Shown piece by piece: positions 22,979 through 36,001 of a stretch of 64,000 nucleotides of DNA (the first letter of the stretch is position 1; each line of letters starts with the position of its first letter). Source of the stretch: Cercis canadensis (taxonomy: Eukaryota > Streptophyta > Magnoliopsida > Fabales > Fabaceae); the NCBI GenBank assembly GCA_003255065.1, contig QAOA01003736.1:1887211-1951210 (forward strand). Direction: 5' to 3'. A program made the position numbers and the translations under genes. The notes under the pieces are model-generated. The model saw only the letters and a program-made list of their open reading frames with translations, had not been told where the DNA came from and did not search any database.

Positions 22979-25740
22979 GTGATAATGATGTTTGAAAGTC
23001 ATGGTCAACATGAATCTTTTGGTGCAATTGAAATATTTGCGGAGATTAAGACTGTGGATGGTGGAGATATTGAAGATAGTGGCCAACCAGAAACTGTTGA
23101 TGCGAGTGACCCTTGTTCATTCCCGAATTCATATATTCTATATAGTCAAACAGGAATAGAAGCAGAATCTTGTTATTAATCGGAATTTGGTTCATATGGA
23201 TTCTAGTATAGTTTTGCTAGTTTTAGTCAAACTCGTATCTTTAAAAGAGACCATGTGTATGAATGTAATGACCAGTGACTCGGTTCAGATGTTCGCCTAA
23301 GTGCAATTGAATAACATGAAGCTGGAGGCAATGAATGTGGATGTGTGCAACCAAATATCAGTACAGCTAATTTTCCTATTAATCCTCTAATAGACACAAG
23401 TGATGATGACGAAATAGAGTACGTGCAGATGGGGGAGAATCCAGGGATGAAGAGGAACCTGAAGACATGTTAGATTTGAATGTGCAACCACTTTGGGAGG
23501 AATCGATATCTGCCACATCCCAACACGTGGCACCAATCCAGTCGGTGTTTTCTCCAAATTACTCATACATTAATTGGAAGGCAATGCAACTAACTGATGG
23601 TGTTGAAAGAATTCCTAAGGTTAGTCGGTGGCAAAGAGGTAAGGAACTACAAATAAGACAATAGTTCTACAGCAAATAGGATATTCACTTAGTTGTAAAG
23701 TAATATTCCTTCACATGCACCATGATTTCAAAGTGAAAGAGTCTAAACCCCATAAATTGATTTTGGAGTATTCAAATTATGGTGCGAGATGTAACTAGAG
23801 ACTTAGGGCTTGCATAAAAAACAAGAGCAAAATGTGAGAAATAAAAAAGTACAATGACCCACACAATTGCACAAATGCCACCTTAACACATGACCACAAT
23901 AAACTGGATATTAAAGTGATTGTGACAATCATTATCAGCATGATTCAGGAGAAGCTGAATGTGTTAATCAAGCTAATACAAGAACGCATCAATAATATTT
24001 TCTCTTACTAAATATCGTACAAGAAAACGTGACTTGCGAATCAAAGAATTATCGCTCATGTGTATGGTGATTGAGATGAGAGTTACAATCAGTTACTCAG
24101 ATGGATGGTTGCACTGCAAAAATATACACCTGATATCGTAGTAGAATGGTTTTTGGATGATTGATGGATGGGAAGGTCAACAAATGATCTGACGGTAAAG
24201 AGATTTCGACGTGTCTTTTAGGCCTTTAAGCTATACATTGATGCATTCCGTTTTTGCAATCCAGTGGTCCAGATTAATGAGACTTTTCTGTACGGGAAGT
24301 ATAAAGGGACTTTACTCATTGTCTCAACACAAGACACATCTTGTTCCCCATTGCATGTAGCTTATGTCGTCGTTGAAGGTGAAATAAGATATGCATAGTC
24401 ATGACTTTTGAGACAACACGTGGTCGATGACATGCAGAATATTGCAATAATTTCAGACCGACAAGTTAACATATTGTTATCCATCGAAGATGCAGATGTT
24501 GGCTAACATTCACCATTAGAGTATAATTTTTTTTTCTGTTTGTGCAACGTGGTGAGTAATTAGAATAATACTTTCAAGGATATCAGTTTGAAGCACAAAA
24601 TTTACAAAGTTGGTAAAAATATCAATTAACCAAAAAATTTATTATCAATTATAAAATATGATAAAAATTGAGGTTTAATTTGACGTTTAACTGTAATTCA
24701 TAGATACCCAATTTGACTCATTCAAATTTGATGAATTAATAAATGAAATACATGGCTAGTGCAATAACGATCGAGTCTGGAGGTATATTAATGATATTGA
24801 TAAGGCAAAGTAGACACAACAAGGAGATAGCCAGGACAAATTGTATGGGCTAATGACGACTAATCTAGCTGAAAATGTAAATAACACATTGAAAAATATT
24901 TGTAACATGTCTATTATTGCATTTGTCAGAGTCACGCACTACAAAATGAACCGTATTTTCATTGAGAGACGAGAACTGACTCAGGCGAAACTAGCAAGTA
25001 AGCAAGCGTAAACTGAGGATGTCGAGAAGAGGATGACCTGCAATAGGCGTTTTGCATTTTCACATCGCCCAATACTGTTTAATAGAAATACTTGATTGTT
25101 TGAAGTAGAAGAGATATTTGATTCTATGGGAATGATTAGTGGACGATTATATACTATCAATCTAAATGAGAGAATGTGTGTGTGGTCAGTTTCAAGCCTT
25201 CCACNATAGCCAAGACAAATTGTATGGGCTAATGAAGACTAATCTAGCTGAAAATGTAAATAACACATTGAAAAATGTTTGTAACATGTCTATTATTGCA
25301 TTTGTCAAGTCACGCACTACAAAATGAACCATATTTTCATTGAGAGACGATAACTGACTCAGGCGAAACTAGCAAGTGAGCAAGCGTAAACTGAGGATGT
25401 CGAGAAGAGGATGACCTGCAATAGGCGTTTTGCATTTTCACATCGCCCAATACTGTTTAATAGAAATACTTGATTGTTTGAAGTAGAAGAGATATTTGAT
25501 TCTATGGGAATGATTAGTGGACGATTATATACTATCAATCTAAATGAGAGAATGTGTGTGTGGTCAGTTTCAAGCCCTCCACATACCGTGTACGCACGTG
25601 ATATCTATTTGTACCTCAATTGCACTCGATACATGCATTATGTTGATCTAATATACTCTACTCAAAATTTGTCAATACTTATAATGGTGAGTTTTACCAA
25701 TCACTATAAAGAAGTATTGGTCAGTTGTTGGGGGAATTAA
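22979..25740 (+). pseudogene. Decayed MULE transposase
   Basis: Several separated blocks recall Mutator-type (MuDR/MULE, PF10551) transposases: an acidic N-terminal part (22979-23664), then at about 24200-24400 the segment AFKLYIDAFRFC, QINETFLYGKYKGTLL and VAYVVVEGE, then ISDR at about 24450, then YGLMTTNLAENVNNTL near 24850, and finally a FEVEEIFDSMG / YTINLNERMC stretch that precedes the SWIM zinc finger. The residue expected to be the first catalytic Asp (QIDGTF in active relatives) is Asn here. Stops interrupt the frame, including TAG for Trp in VF-stop-AF and TAA for Gln before TEDVEK. Part of the sequence (24827-25204) is repeated at 25206-25582 across a lone N. It cannot encode an active transposase. 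Confidence 0.75.
24827..25582. repeat. Duplicated contig ends around a single N (25205)
   Basis: Bases 24827-25204 and 25206-25582 are almost the same sequence, differing by a few substitutions and one indel. The lone N marks the join. The differences could be two haplotypes or two element copies. Confidence 0.85.
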
Positions 25741-26136
25741 AGTAATCTTAAATCGTGCAATGCTCTAGAAAAAATGATGTTCAGTTTTAATTTGCATATA
25801 GAACGAGATGGACTGAGGGGAATCTTCAATTGGTGGAGTCAGATGTAGCATTTGTCGCATATAATGCCGCAATAAGAGACAATGTTCGAACAGAAGAGAA
25901 GATCAACCATGACACCTTATTCCATTACATGTTATTTTTTACAATTAAGTTTATTTATCTTCGTTGTATACATTATTTTGTACGATATTGATAAATAATA
26001 GATGTAGTTATAAAAAATAAATATTTGACTAGATTCAAAATAACATCAAAATAAATGTTCACATTTTAATCAATATCAAATGTATACAATAATCTACAGA
26101 TACCAACTACATAAAATTATACAAAAACCCTATTGC

Positions 26137-28770
26137 CTACCTACGACTGTTGAGACCCGACAACTGTTGATCAGGAACAAATGTGTCTACCAAGTAGGGG
26201 TCCATGTAATCGGTGAACTGTAACCTCATGCCATTCTGCTCTGTCAGATACACACGAGGAGGTATTGCTGGGGTAATATAGGATTCCATAAATATATCAT
26301 TTGTTGGTACATGTGATGTTCTAACGGCGAGGTCCAAGTTCAAGTGCACATCATCTCCTGAAAGGGGTACACCGATATGAGTGTCATATAGGTTATATTG
26401 GGCGAAACTAGTCCCAACATGTAAACATTCGTCATCATATCCATGGTCCTCGGCATTTGAGCGAAGTGTGACTGCATCTGAACTAGTACAGATGAAGTGG
26501 CCTCATCGTCGTGGCTCTGGGAACAACGTATAGACCCTGACCGTCGACGCGACAACTCCGACAGTGATGCACTGGGAGAGGGTTCGACTGGCGGACTAGG
26601 AGCCCGCGGTCCTGTCCCCTGTCCCTGCTGGGCAACTATGTCGGGTGAGATGAACCCCCAATGCGTGACGACCTCCTCAATCTTGCCACATAGCTTCCCC
26701 TAAAATGCATTCCACTGCTCATGTGTTAGGGGAAGACGCATGTAGGGCCATTGGAATGGTGAAGGCTGCTGATGGCTTGATGCCTGATAATACGAACGCT
26801 GATGATGCCTTGCACTTCGCTAGAAGGGCTGAGCCGGCTGAACTAGTGGAAGGTGGACTGCCGACGCTGGTTGATGTGGTGGAGGCTGTTGTTGAGGTGG
26901 AGAAATGTCATACTGTAAACAAAACATAATACCACATTAAATAAACTGTAAAATATTTTTCATATTCTCAAATCTAACACATTATACTAACCTTGTTACA
27001 ACAAACGACGCTACTTGAACTAATCCATCGACGGGTAATCCGACGGAACCAGGGCATGTACTCATTTGTCATGCTAGAGCCTCCTATCACTGTAGCTAAT
27101 CTGTTACGCTGGTCATCTTACTGCCTGTAGTAAGCATCATGGACTAACCTCCAGTTCGTATTCGACTTCCCCTTAATGGTCGTCGTCTTTAACTCCTCGT
27201 CGTACTCTGGAGGATCAACATGAATTCTCTGTAACCCACCAAACTGACAAAGCACACAGTCGTGGTAGTGGCCCTCTACTAGATTAAATGAACATAAGGA
27301 CACACTTGCAGTCCAGATTGAATGTCCAGCACAACAAAACAGTAGGATCTACATATTCAATAAGGTTGTCACACAATTTGTAAAGTTAAAAATTTAGTTA
27401 GACACTCAATGAGGCATACAACATGCAACTGGAATTAATGATAATTTAATTATAGATTCTTAATATTTCCTCACCTTATGACTTGTAAACCGATCAAAAG
27501 CATGTCGAAACCCCAACTGGTTCCTGGTGAACCCGATGTGGTTGTAATTTAAAAGACGTCTGCACCTAACACATCATTTTAACTTACACTCATATATAGT
27601 AGCATATAATTAAATTTTTAAAAACAATTAACATTAAAGAGATTAACTTGCATGCAAATGGAACTCTAAAAGGTTGAGAATGTTCTGGTGGGTATGAAGA
27701 CACTGTAGGAAATCTCTTGTACGCCCAAGCCTGCAGGAGGGTTGTGCACCCTTCGATATCTAAAGTCTGTCCAAGGCTGAAGTTGCACAGGTTTCGGTAC
27801 AGGTGAGCAAGCAACGACAAACCTCAACTCAACTGCTCTAAATAGTCTCAATCCTCCAACATTTGCATGTACATCAGATTAATATAGTTCATAGTAGTAT
27901 TTTGGATCAACCAACTGCCTATCATCAGCAAAATATATGTCCTCGCATAACGCTCAACTACTTGCTCGGGTGCATCCCTTGGGCATTCCTGAAATGNATA
28001 GTAGCATATAATTAAATTTCTAAAAACAATTAACATTAAAGAGATTAACTTGCATGCAAATGGAACTCTAAAAGGTTGAGAATGTTCTGGTGGGTATGGA
28101 GACACTGTAGGAAATCTCTTGTATGCCCAAGCCTGCAGGAGGGTTGTGCACCCTTCGATATCTAAAGTCTGTCCAAGGCTGAAGTTGCACAGGCTTCGGT
28201 ACAGGTGAGCAAGCAACGACAAACCTCAACTCAACTGCTCTAAATAGTCTCAATCCTCCAACATTTGCATGTACATCAGATTAATATAGTTCATAGTAGT
28301 ATTTAGGATCAACCAACTGCCTATCATCAGCAAAATATATGTCCTCGCATAACGCTCAACTACTTGCTCGGGTGCATCCCTTGGGCATTCCTGAAATGTT
28401 TCCTTCAACCACTTCAGCTGGATCTTGGATCCTACAATCGCACACTCGTCTGTCACCACACTCAACAAACGAAAAATTGCCTAGTGCCATATAGGGTGGT
28501 GGCTTTTACCACTCACAGCTATCCCATCCACATGCAGTCCTAACAAGACCTCCATGTCCTGTAGGATGATAGTGTACTTTCTAAAAGCCATGTGGAATGT
28601 GTGTGTCTCAAGGTATCACTGCTCTACCAATGCAGATATATACTCTCTGTCTATCTGCATTGGCTTAACAAATGAAACTATGCCAAATCCGACCCTCTCA
28701 AGATACTGCATAAATCTCTCATCAGGCAACGAGATCTTGTTAGTGCGAGGGTGCACCTGTCTCGATGTCT
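26137..28770 (-). pseudogene. Broken plant mobile domain (PMD) gene
   Basis: Read on the minus strand, the order of blocks follows the plant mobile domain (PF10536) seen in MAIN/MAIL1-like proteins and in transposon-borne relatives: SLPDERFMQYLERVGFG, ETHTFHMAF, LQDMEVLLGLHVDG, WLKETFQECP, YLMY-like LMYMQMLED, LAHLYRSLC and LLQAWAYKRFPT, then LCQFGGLQRI and a proline/glutamine-rich tail around 26700-26900. Stops replace Trp in at least three places: Q-stop-YLETHTFH, LED-stop-DYLEQ and LS-stop-GLSLLAHLYR. A 401-base block (27596-27996) is duplicated at 27998-28398 across a lone N. The gene lies convergent to the transposase within the same inverted repeats, so it is cargo of the element. MAIN-type proteins act in silencing and genome stability; this copy is dead. 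Confidence 0.75.
27596..28398. repeat. Duplicated contig ends around a single N (27997)
   Basis: Two 401-base copies, 27596-27996 and 27998-28398, differ at only a few positions and flank one N. Probably an unmerged overlap. Confidence 0.87.
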
Positions 28771-29015
28771 AACATGAACCAAAGTAACAATTATTACCAC
28801 AAATTAAAACAACAAATCAACTACACTAACTTAACATTATTAACCATAAATTTAAACTGTCACATTAACTATACTAATATTATAATTACTAACCTAAAAT
28901 TCAAACTCTACTCATTTAAACAAACAATGCACTATATCAATTTAATAATAATTAACAAAAATTTTAATTATTAAATCTACTCTATTAATTTAACAATTAT
29001 TAAGTAAAAATTTAA

Positions 29016-29058
29016 ACTAATAAATCTACTATATCANACTAACAAATCTACTATATCA
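29016..29058. repeat. Short duplicated overlap around a single N (29037)
   Basis: About 21 bases on each side of the N are the same apart from one base (actaataaatc versus actaacaaatc). The surrounding stretch is a low-complexity field of AAATCTACTATATCA-like units. Confidence 0.7.
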
Positions 29059-30155
29059 AGTTAACAATAATTAACACTAATGTACAATAAAAAATCAACT
29101 CGACCATTTTAACAAATACTAACCAAAATTACAACCTATTTAACAATTACTACTTACAAATTTAAACTAACAAATATATTTTATCAATTTAAGCAAAAAA
29201 GTAAACTAATAAATCTGCTATATAAATCTAATAATTATTAAGCACAAAAATAAACTAACACATTTACACTAACAATTTAACTTTTTCAATTTATATTTCT
29301 TAATGAAAAAATGTACTTATCCCCTGCTTCCATGTATCAGTAGAAATATAGCATGGTTGTAATGTCAATATTGAGTTATCCTTAGTTCTAGGCAAAATAA
29401 CATTACGTTGTGTCATTTTCAAGACAAAGTGAGACACAAGAATAAGACAAGAAAATTAGACAGCAAAGAGACAAGGAAGATGAAGCACAAATCAGATATG
29501 GTAATTTGAAAACGCTAAAATGAAACTTAAAGGGATTGATGAAAGTGAAAGGGCAGAGGAAAGGAAGGAACTTCAAAATGCTACTGTGGAAGTGAAATGG
29601 AAGGAAAGGGAAGAAGAAAAGAAAAAAAAGGGACCAATGGAGGGGGTGGGTGGCAGTTACGCATTAAAGTCCATTCAATCCATTTTGGCTTTCAAGTAAA
29701 AACGTTGAAATGAATTTCAGCGTTTCAATACAAAAAACACTGAAATGTTTATGCATTTTTTTTTTTTTTCATAAAACGCTTAAATACATTTCAGCATTTT
29801 CATCTTTCTCTATGCATCTGACTTGTGCCTTTTCATTTTGGCGTTTTTTTCAATGAAACGCTAGAATGATTACAACATTTATCTTTATAAAACACTAGAA
29901 CAATTTGTCGTTTTTCTTGGAAAAATATTGTGTTTAAGGCATCATTTTATGATTTTGAGGCAATTTTTTTTTTACTCTGAATACTCTATTTTGTTGTAGC
30001 ATTTTTTTAAGTAAAACGCTATAATACAAAATAATTTTTTTTTTTTTGTTCGGTAGTCTTGAATAAAATATTCAAAAGTACTTAATTTTGATAAATTGTT
30101 TTAACAGTAACTATTTTTTGTATTTATTTATTATTTAAAAAAAACCCGATTTTTC

Positions 30156-30850
30156 CATCAAGCATACAATCTTCAAAATATACAATTTATAAAGATAATA
30201 TATTATTTTCTTCCACAAAATTTAATTTTGGTGCCATTTCTTCTGAATTTGAGAGAAAATGAAGGAAATAAATCAGAAATCCGAAGATTTTATGGCGTGA
30301 CGCTGTGACTGTGACCGTGTTTCGATACTCTGCAGACAGATAGGAGATCCGAAGGGACACATGGCTTGCTTATAAGCTTCCAAAAGGTCGATTGTTTTGC
30401 TCAGTGCATGGCAGAGATAGTTGCCCCTAAACGAGGACGAGGGACGTGGATTATTGAGAGATAACTCTGGGCTTGCGTGGACAAATACAATTGACATTCA
30501 AGAGCTAAATGATAATTGCAGAAAAGGATCATATCCACTAGATTAACCACAAAATCTTCACAACCTGTGCAGAACCTGTAAAGAGTGTAATTGTGACAGC
30601 TAGTTATGGACTTACTATTAACATTATTTGAAAAGTCTGAATCTTTTGTTTTTCTTTTTTCATCTTCAGGAGAAATATCGTACAACACAAATATATACAG
30701 GACAAAATGGAAACTTGAAATAGAAATGTCTCCACAAAATGAGAAGCACAATATCTCTCACTCTCACATAACAAAACTTTGCTTTCTTTCCAATGAGCTC
30801 TCTACCCATATACGCTTCTGATTTCTACTTCAAAGGGGTCATATGCATTG
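30156..30850. other. Spacer between Mutator-like element and GT47 gene
   Basis: No gene is assigned. A GC-richer block at 30280-30490 has a 74-codon minus-strand frame without recognisable family. At 30535-30559 a 25-base segment matches the hydrolase first exon (20609-20633) at 23 positions. The 3' UTR of the first GT47 gene presumably uses the right part. Confidence 0.4.
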
Positions 30851-33728
30851 TTATCTGGCCTTTATTTGAAACACTCTATTGTACCAAATTGAATGAAGGG
30901 TCATGTGGAAGAGATCGTACTTGAGGGGTTTAGCATGCCAGAGAAAATGCTTCTGAACCCTTCTGACCCCAAGCTGCAACTTGAGATACTTCTCTTGTGG
31001 TATTGACTGAAGTATGTGTTTCAGGTTTGGAATATCTTTCTCTGCAAGGATCACTGAAAATGCATCCCAATTTAAGACCTCAAAAAATGATGGTACAAAA
31101 TTGTCAGATATAATCACAGGTACACACTCATAAAATATGGCCTCCACCACCCGGGGGCTGTTGACCTCATAACCCTTGGGGCAAATGCAGTACTTGCTAC
31201 TCTTCATGTGTTGGATGTAATTCATTTTGCTTGCAACACCAGGAGGCATTGGCCCAAATATCTTCATATCAGGGTCTTTGTCCTTCCATTGCTTTAGCAA
31301 TATTGGACGTAAATAGCCATGCATATTGCCTGCATAGAAAGCAAGAATGGGCCTTTGATGAGGAGGTCTTCCTCCCAGATCTCTTTGAGGATTTCTTACT
31401 GATCTCACATATGTTTCTGGAAGAGATACATCTCTTCCTATCTTGAAGCCTTGAGTAACATCAGCATTGCAGAGGGCTTTTATACAGTGTTCCATATGGT
31501 GCCTTGTTTCATATGGAGCCTGTAAGAATCCAGTTTATTATGAATACATGCACACATGACTGGTGTTATGCTGCACCATTATGTACTCTTGAGAGTTATC
31601 TACTAATAATGCAAACTACTCTAGAGTAGACAACTAGTCAACTAGACATTATGCAGCTCAGCATGACATTTCAAAAAAATATTGGTCTACTTATTTAAAA
31701 CATTATGTCCAAGGAAAAGGTTGCTACATCCTCCCCTCATTTTCTTCAAAATGGCCATGATATCAGATCAATTGTTTATAACTTTATATAGGTAGTAGAT
31801 AATAAAAGTTCTTTAAAATGTATAGTATCATCATAAGATAGCTTGGAACATTATATGCTTCATCATGCAAGCTGAATGAAGAAAGAAGAGAAGGTTATAA
31901 CATACCCAATCATGGCACGCAACAAGGAAATGGTCGGCTCCATCAGTTCTGTTGAAGTATCGATATTTTGCTGCAATTTTTTCTGTGTAGTCCTTCAAAT
32001 ACCAGCGGAGATTTGTCCGATTATGAGAGTTACGTACATAAAGGGAATATTCTAACATACGTGAACTAAATGGCATATAAAACAGGTGGGCCTGTCTAGG
32101 ATCCTTTACAACAAACTGCTTATTTCCCTCCATCAATTTCATAAACCATCCTTCTGAGGCATACAGTCCCTTGAGTATAGGTTGATGAAAGATGGGTTTG
32201 TTTCCATCCTTATACACATAAACTTTGAGTCTGCGTTCCATAAGTTCATAGCTCCTGAAAATGCAAGCAGAAAGCAAGTAAAAATTATTTTCTGTCCCAG
32301 AAAGCACATCAACAGCTCTCTCTTGAAGTCTGGTCATAGTAGATCAGGCATAGAATGGAAAAGGCATTTAAGAGAAAAGAATTCTAGTTCAGTGTAATAT
32401 TTAGAGAAAGCCCTAAGACGATCCCATCTAATGTAGCAAACTGAGTAATTTCTTCAATTGATTGCAACAATGGTATGCTCGGCATGATTACAGGGAAATA
32501 GCTAGTGAGTGGAGTGGCACTCTAGAAAGCCAATTTTCTTGTTTCATGCCCTTTGCTTCTCTTTCTGACCTTTTATGAATTAGACTCATATCACCTAGAA
32601 CAACTGAATCAATCTTACCTTTTGAACATGGAAATGTTGCGAAACAAAGGAGCATAAAGTTCTTTGTCATATGTTACAATAGGGGCATGCTCAATCTCTG
32701 ACTTTACAGCAAGAATTTCCTGGTCAAGTTTGGATGACCATCGTGGCCTCTGCAATCAAAAGTGGAGCTTCAGATTGCATTAACTAAAACACTAACTAAA
32801 GGTAACTATATCCCAAATAACTCAAATTTTATACCATTGCACGAGAAGAACGACGGTTCCGCACTAGTATATTTTCCATCTCATGTATTAATGTTCTTGA
32901 CTTTGGTGGCATATTACACCTCATCTTCCTTGGACTACTCATTGTTGCAGTGCCATTATCTGAGGCAACCAAATCATTCTTCTGCGAGGTAGAACCAACA
33001 GAAGAGTTGGTATTTGACACCAAGTTTCTGAGATAGGTCAGATTAGTAGATACTGTCCTGTTTGAGGAAGACAAAGAAGACTGGAAAGTAGCATCAACAC
33101 TCTCAGGTTCCCTTGGATCCATATTTCTATTCTCTATCTCATAATTTGTAGAATTTCCACCTTTTGGCTCCAAAATTTTCCTTACAGATAGGTCATTCTC
33201 ATTTTCATTGGCCGAAACTGGCATGAGCTTCTTCTTAGGAGCTGTAATCTCTAACTCCAAGCTCTGATTTATATCAACAGCATTCTTCTTAGGGAAGCCA
33301 TGACCACCAGTTTCATCTCCAACAATAGGAAAACTGTGACCAACTGTTCTAACTTCCCTAAGTTCAAAAGCATCATTGGATTTGGAGCTATGTTTCTCAG
33401 ACATCAAATCACTCTCCATATCATTGTCCATTCCCTGTAACCAATCATGACCGCGAGTTTCACCTCCAACAATAAAGAAATCAACTTTTTTCACCATATC
33501 AATGACAGCAGAAGAATTACTCAAATCTGAAGCATTAACTGTTAGTGGGTTCCGAACAGCTGAAGAGGTAGAATGTGAAGGTGGAAAATTAGTTTTACCA
33601 TGCAGTGATACATAATTTTCCGGCAAAGGAGGCCAAATAGAATTTCCATATGGAAGCAGTATGGTCTGGAACAGTAAAAAGAAAACAGCCGATACCCCCA
33701 ACAAAAAAAGCCATTTTCGAGTTTCCAT
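30851..33728 (-). CDS. GT47 exostosin-family glycosyltransferase, copy 1
   Basis: Exons (minus): 32835-33728, 32619-32749, 31906-32254, 30851-31519, giving 680 residues with GT-AG introns. It is a type II Golgi-style protein: a short cytoplasmic start, one membrane anchor (about 6-26), a long, poorly conserved, Asn/Ser-rich stem with several N-x-S/T sites, then the exostosin domain (PF03016) from about 342. Family landmarks are SYELMERRLKVYVY, FHQP, ASEGWFMKLME, DPRQAHLFYMPFSS, the DHFLVACHDW motif at the exon 3 end, SSKYCICPKGYEV (about 566-577) and SPRVVEAIFYECVPVIISD, a donor-binding region. Members transfer sugars to cell-wall polysaccharides or glycans; the long-stem clade, to which this belongs, has no firmly known acceptor. 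It stands in tandem with a second copy at 36002-38643. Confidence 0.92.
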
Positions 33729-36001
33729 TTGGCAGAGATTATGAAATTGAAAAATCTACTCCATTACTGTGCTGATGTACAACTGAAATTACTAAACCAC
33801 TCTTCGAAAAATAACTTTAACCTTCCAATTATTGCGCTGCCAAAGTTCCTAAAGCACTGAAGTTCAACCACAAATCTTAGCAAGAATTCAAAAGGGCCCT
33901 AAAAGAAATGGAATATTAGATTAGTCAGATTGTAGATAGGCCAAAACATAGCTGCGTTTACAGCTCAATCTAGCGTAAGATCAAGTAATAAAGCACGAAA
34001 ATGAATGGAACATGGCAAAAAGTAAAAACAGATGTGGTGTGATTACAGTTCAATCTAGCTTAATATCAAGTAAGAAGGCAAGAAAGTGAAAGGAAAATGC
34101 GACAATAAACGATGGGGCCAGAATTTTCACTAGTCAATAACAGGTACCTGCTCAATCAGCTAGGAAGACTTACAATTTGTGCTTGCATGAACTTTAGGAG
34201 AATGAAGAAAGTAAAGGAAACGATTTTACATTGTTGTTATTTTATTTCTACAAAAGGGAAAGAAAGAACATTAAGCAGAACTCGACTCACCTGAGTGAAG
34301 TTGGTTTTTTTTCTTCTATTCAATTTTCTCAGGAGCCAAACAACCACAATGTGAGCAGATCACAATTAACTGACTTTTCAACTCTCACTCCAACGAGAAT
34401 CTTAATTAATTATAGGCTTATTTGCAGTTTTGGTCCCCGTTTTAAAATAATTGAATTATTTTCATCCCAAGTTGTGTGACACGTTCTTCAGCTTTCAAGT
34501 TTTGGAAGCTTTCTGCGGAGGCCTTGGTTGGAGGGCAGGATGGCCCCGCCGGGAACCTGGCGTCGTATTCTTCCTTAGGATAGCCGGGTAGCCACACCGA
34601 CTACTAACTAGTCGACAACCGTCATTGTACATAAGTTATATTTATGTTTTGAAGTTAAGGGCATGTTACAACCGACACGCTATCCGTAATTTTCTCTTTC
34701 CTTATTTGGTTTTCTTAGGATTTTGTTTCAGTTTTTGTGATATGCCTAAAAGTAAAAATCAGACACAGGGACATTGTGGATAAATCAAAATATCCATATT
34801 AAGAAAAATATGTAGAACTCTACATTCCACTATATTTATTTTTATTTTCTGTTCCTTTCAAGTGTTTTATTGTAGGGGGTTAAGCTTTTAATTCGTTGAC
34901 CCTTCATCATTAATCCAACAACATTATTACATATAAACAATAGTCATGACTCATGACCCAATAATTGAATATAAGTTATTGGAATGTTGCATCACCATCC
35001 AAACAAAGACAAAAGAGATAAAGCAACATCACATAAAAAAAGAGAGAGAGATAAAGGAAACGTTATAATATGACGATTTAACAAAAATAAAAAATGAGAA
35101 GAGGGACGCTTTCCGTACCGTTAATGAAAAGTAAGGTATCGATACCTGTGCACGTGGCAGTTTATGAACCGTCTATTTAAAGGTGAAAGAAATAAATAAA
35201 CTCTGATGCTTCACCTGACTGCCTCGTTGAATGTGCATGCAGGAACAAAGTTAGCAGCTAGTCAAATTACCATTACCATTTAGTTTTGAGCAAACTTCAT
35301 AATTTATAGAAATTCATCAGATCTCAGATTGAATATTACAAACTGAAAATAGTTGCTATTAACGTCAATGGGCTCTAAAAAAAACCACATGTTACGTTAG
35401 TTGTGGTACACGTTTCAAGGTATAGATACATGAATCCGTACTTCAGGTGTCGTAATATTTGGCAATGAGAAAACTTGTCATGGAATGAGGTTCTTTATAG
35501 GTTGTATTTGATACTTGCGTGGACGCCATAGTCCAGTAAACAAACAAAGTCTATTATACTTGGAAACAGTCCCTCAGCTACTGCAAAAATGAAAAGGAAA
35601 GAATATGTATAATGCAGCTACATGCTTAAAAATTGAACGTACAAGGAGAAAACAGAAATTTTAATAGAGTATGCAGAGGTAATTGTTACATTGGATAACT
35701 TATCTCCAATTTTATACAGTCAAAAAAGTTCAAAGGCCTACGTTTTGTTCGTGGACCAATCTCATTTGACTCATTTACAATTTAGAAAGTAAATAATTTA
35801 CAATCATTTAGACAATTTGCCTCAGTCTGAACCCAATGGCCATTTCAGTGAGTGTAGCCTCAATGTAACTTTTCCTTATCAGTTATCCACTTATCCCGAC
35901 CATCATTCTGCTAGCATTTCATACCAGTTTTCATCCTTTTTTCTTGTTTTTCTTTTCACTCAAGCAACCAAGTTGAACTTCATTCACACCAAATGACACC
36001 A
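33729..36001. other. Spacer between the two GT47 genes
   Basis: Holds the 5' leader and promoter of copy 1 and the 3' end of copy 2. At about 34415-34440 there is a sequence (AGGCTTATTTGCAGTTTTGG) that resembles a common plant transposon end, followed by an unusually GC-rich patch (34500-34620) with no protein match that I recognise. Confidence 0.4.

Larger units (their letters stand above)
21806..30155. mobile_element. Mutator-like element with plant mobile domain gene
   Basis: Long terminal inverted repeats bound this 8.3 kb unit. The left end (about 21838-21996) and the right end read in reverse (about 30135-29971) match over roughly 150 bp at about 80%, including TAATAAATAAATAC, TACTGTTAAAA and AAATGCTACAACAAAATAG blocks. 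Inside each repeat lies a field of subterminal motifs with AAAACGCT and its complement (22000-22290 and 29690-30030). The interior holds a decayed MULE transposase (plus) and a broken plant-mobile-domain gene (minus). The outermost 20-30 bases diverge and I could not find a convincing target duplication, so the exact ends are provisional. Three single-N joins (25205, 27997, 29037) inflate the length by about 0.8 kb. Confidence 0.75.
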
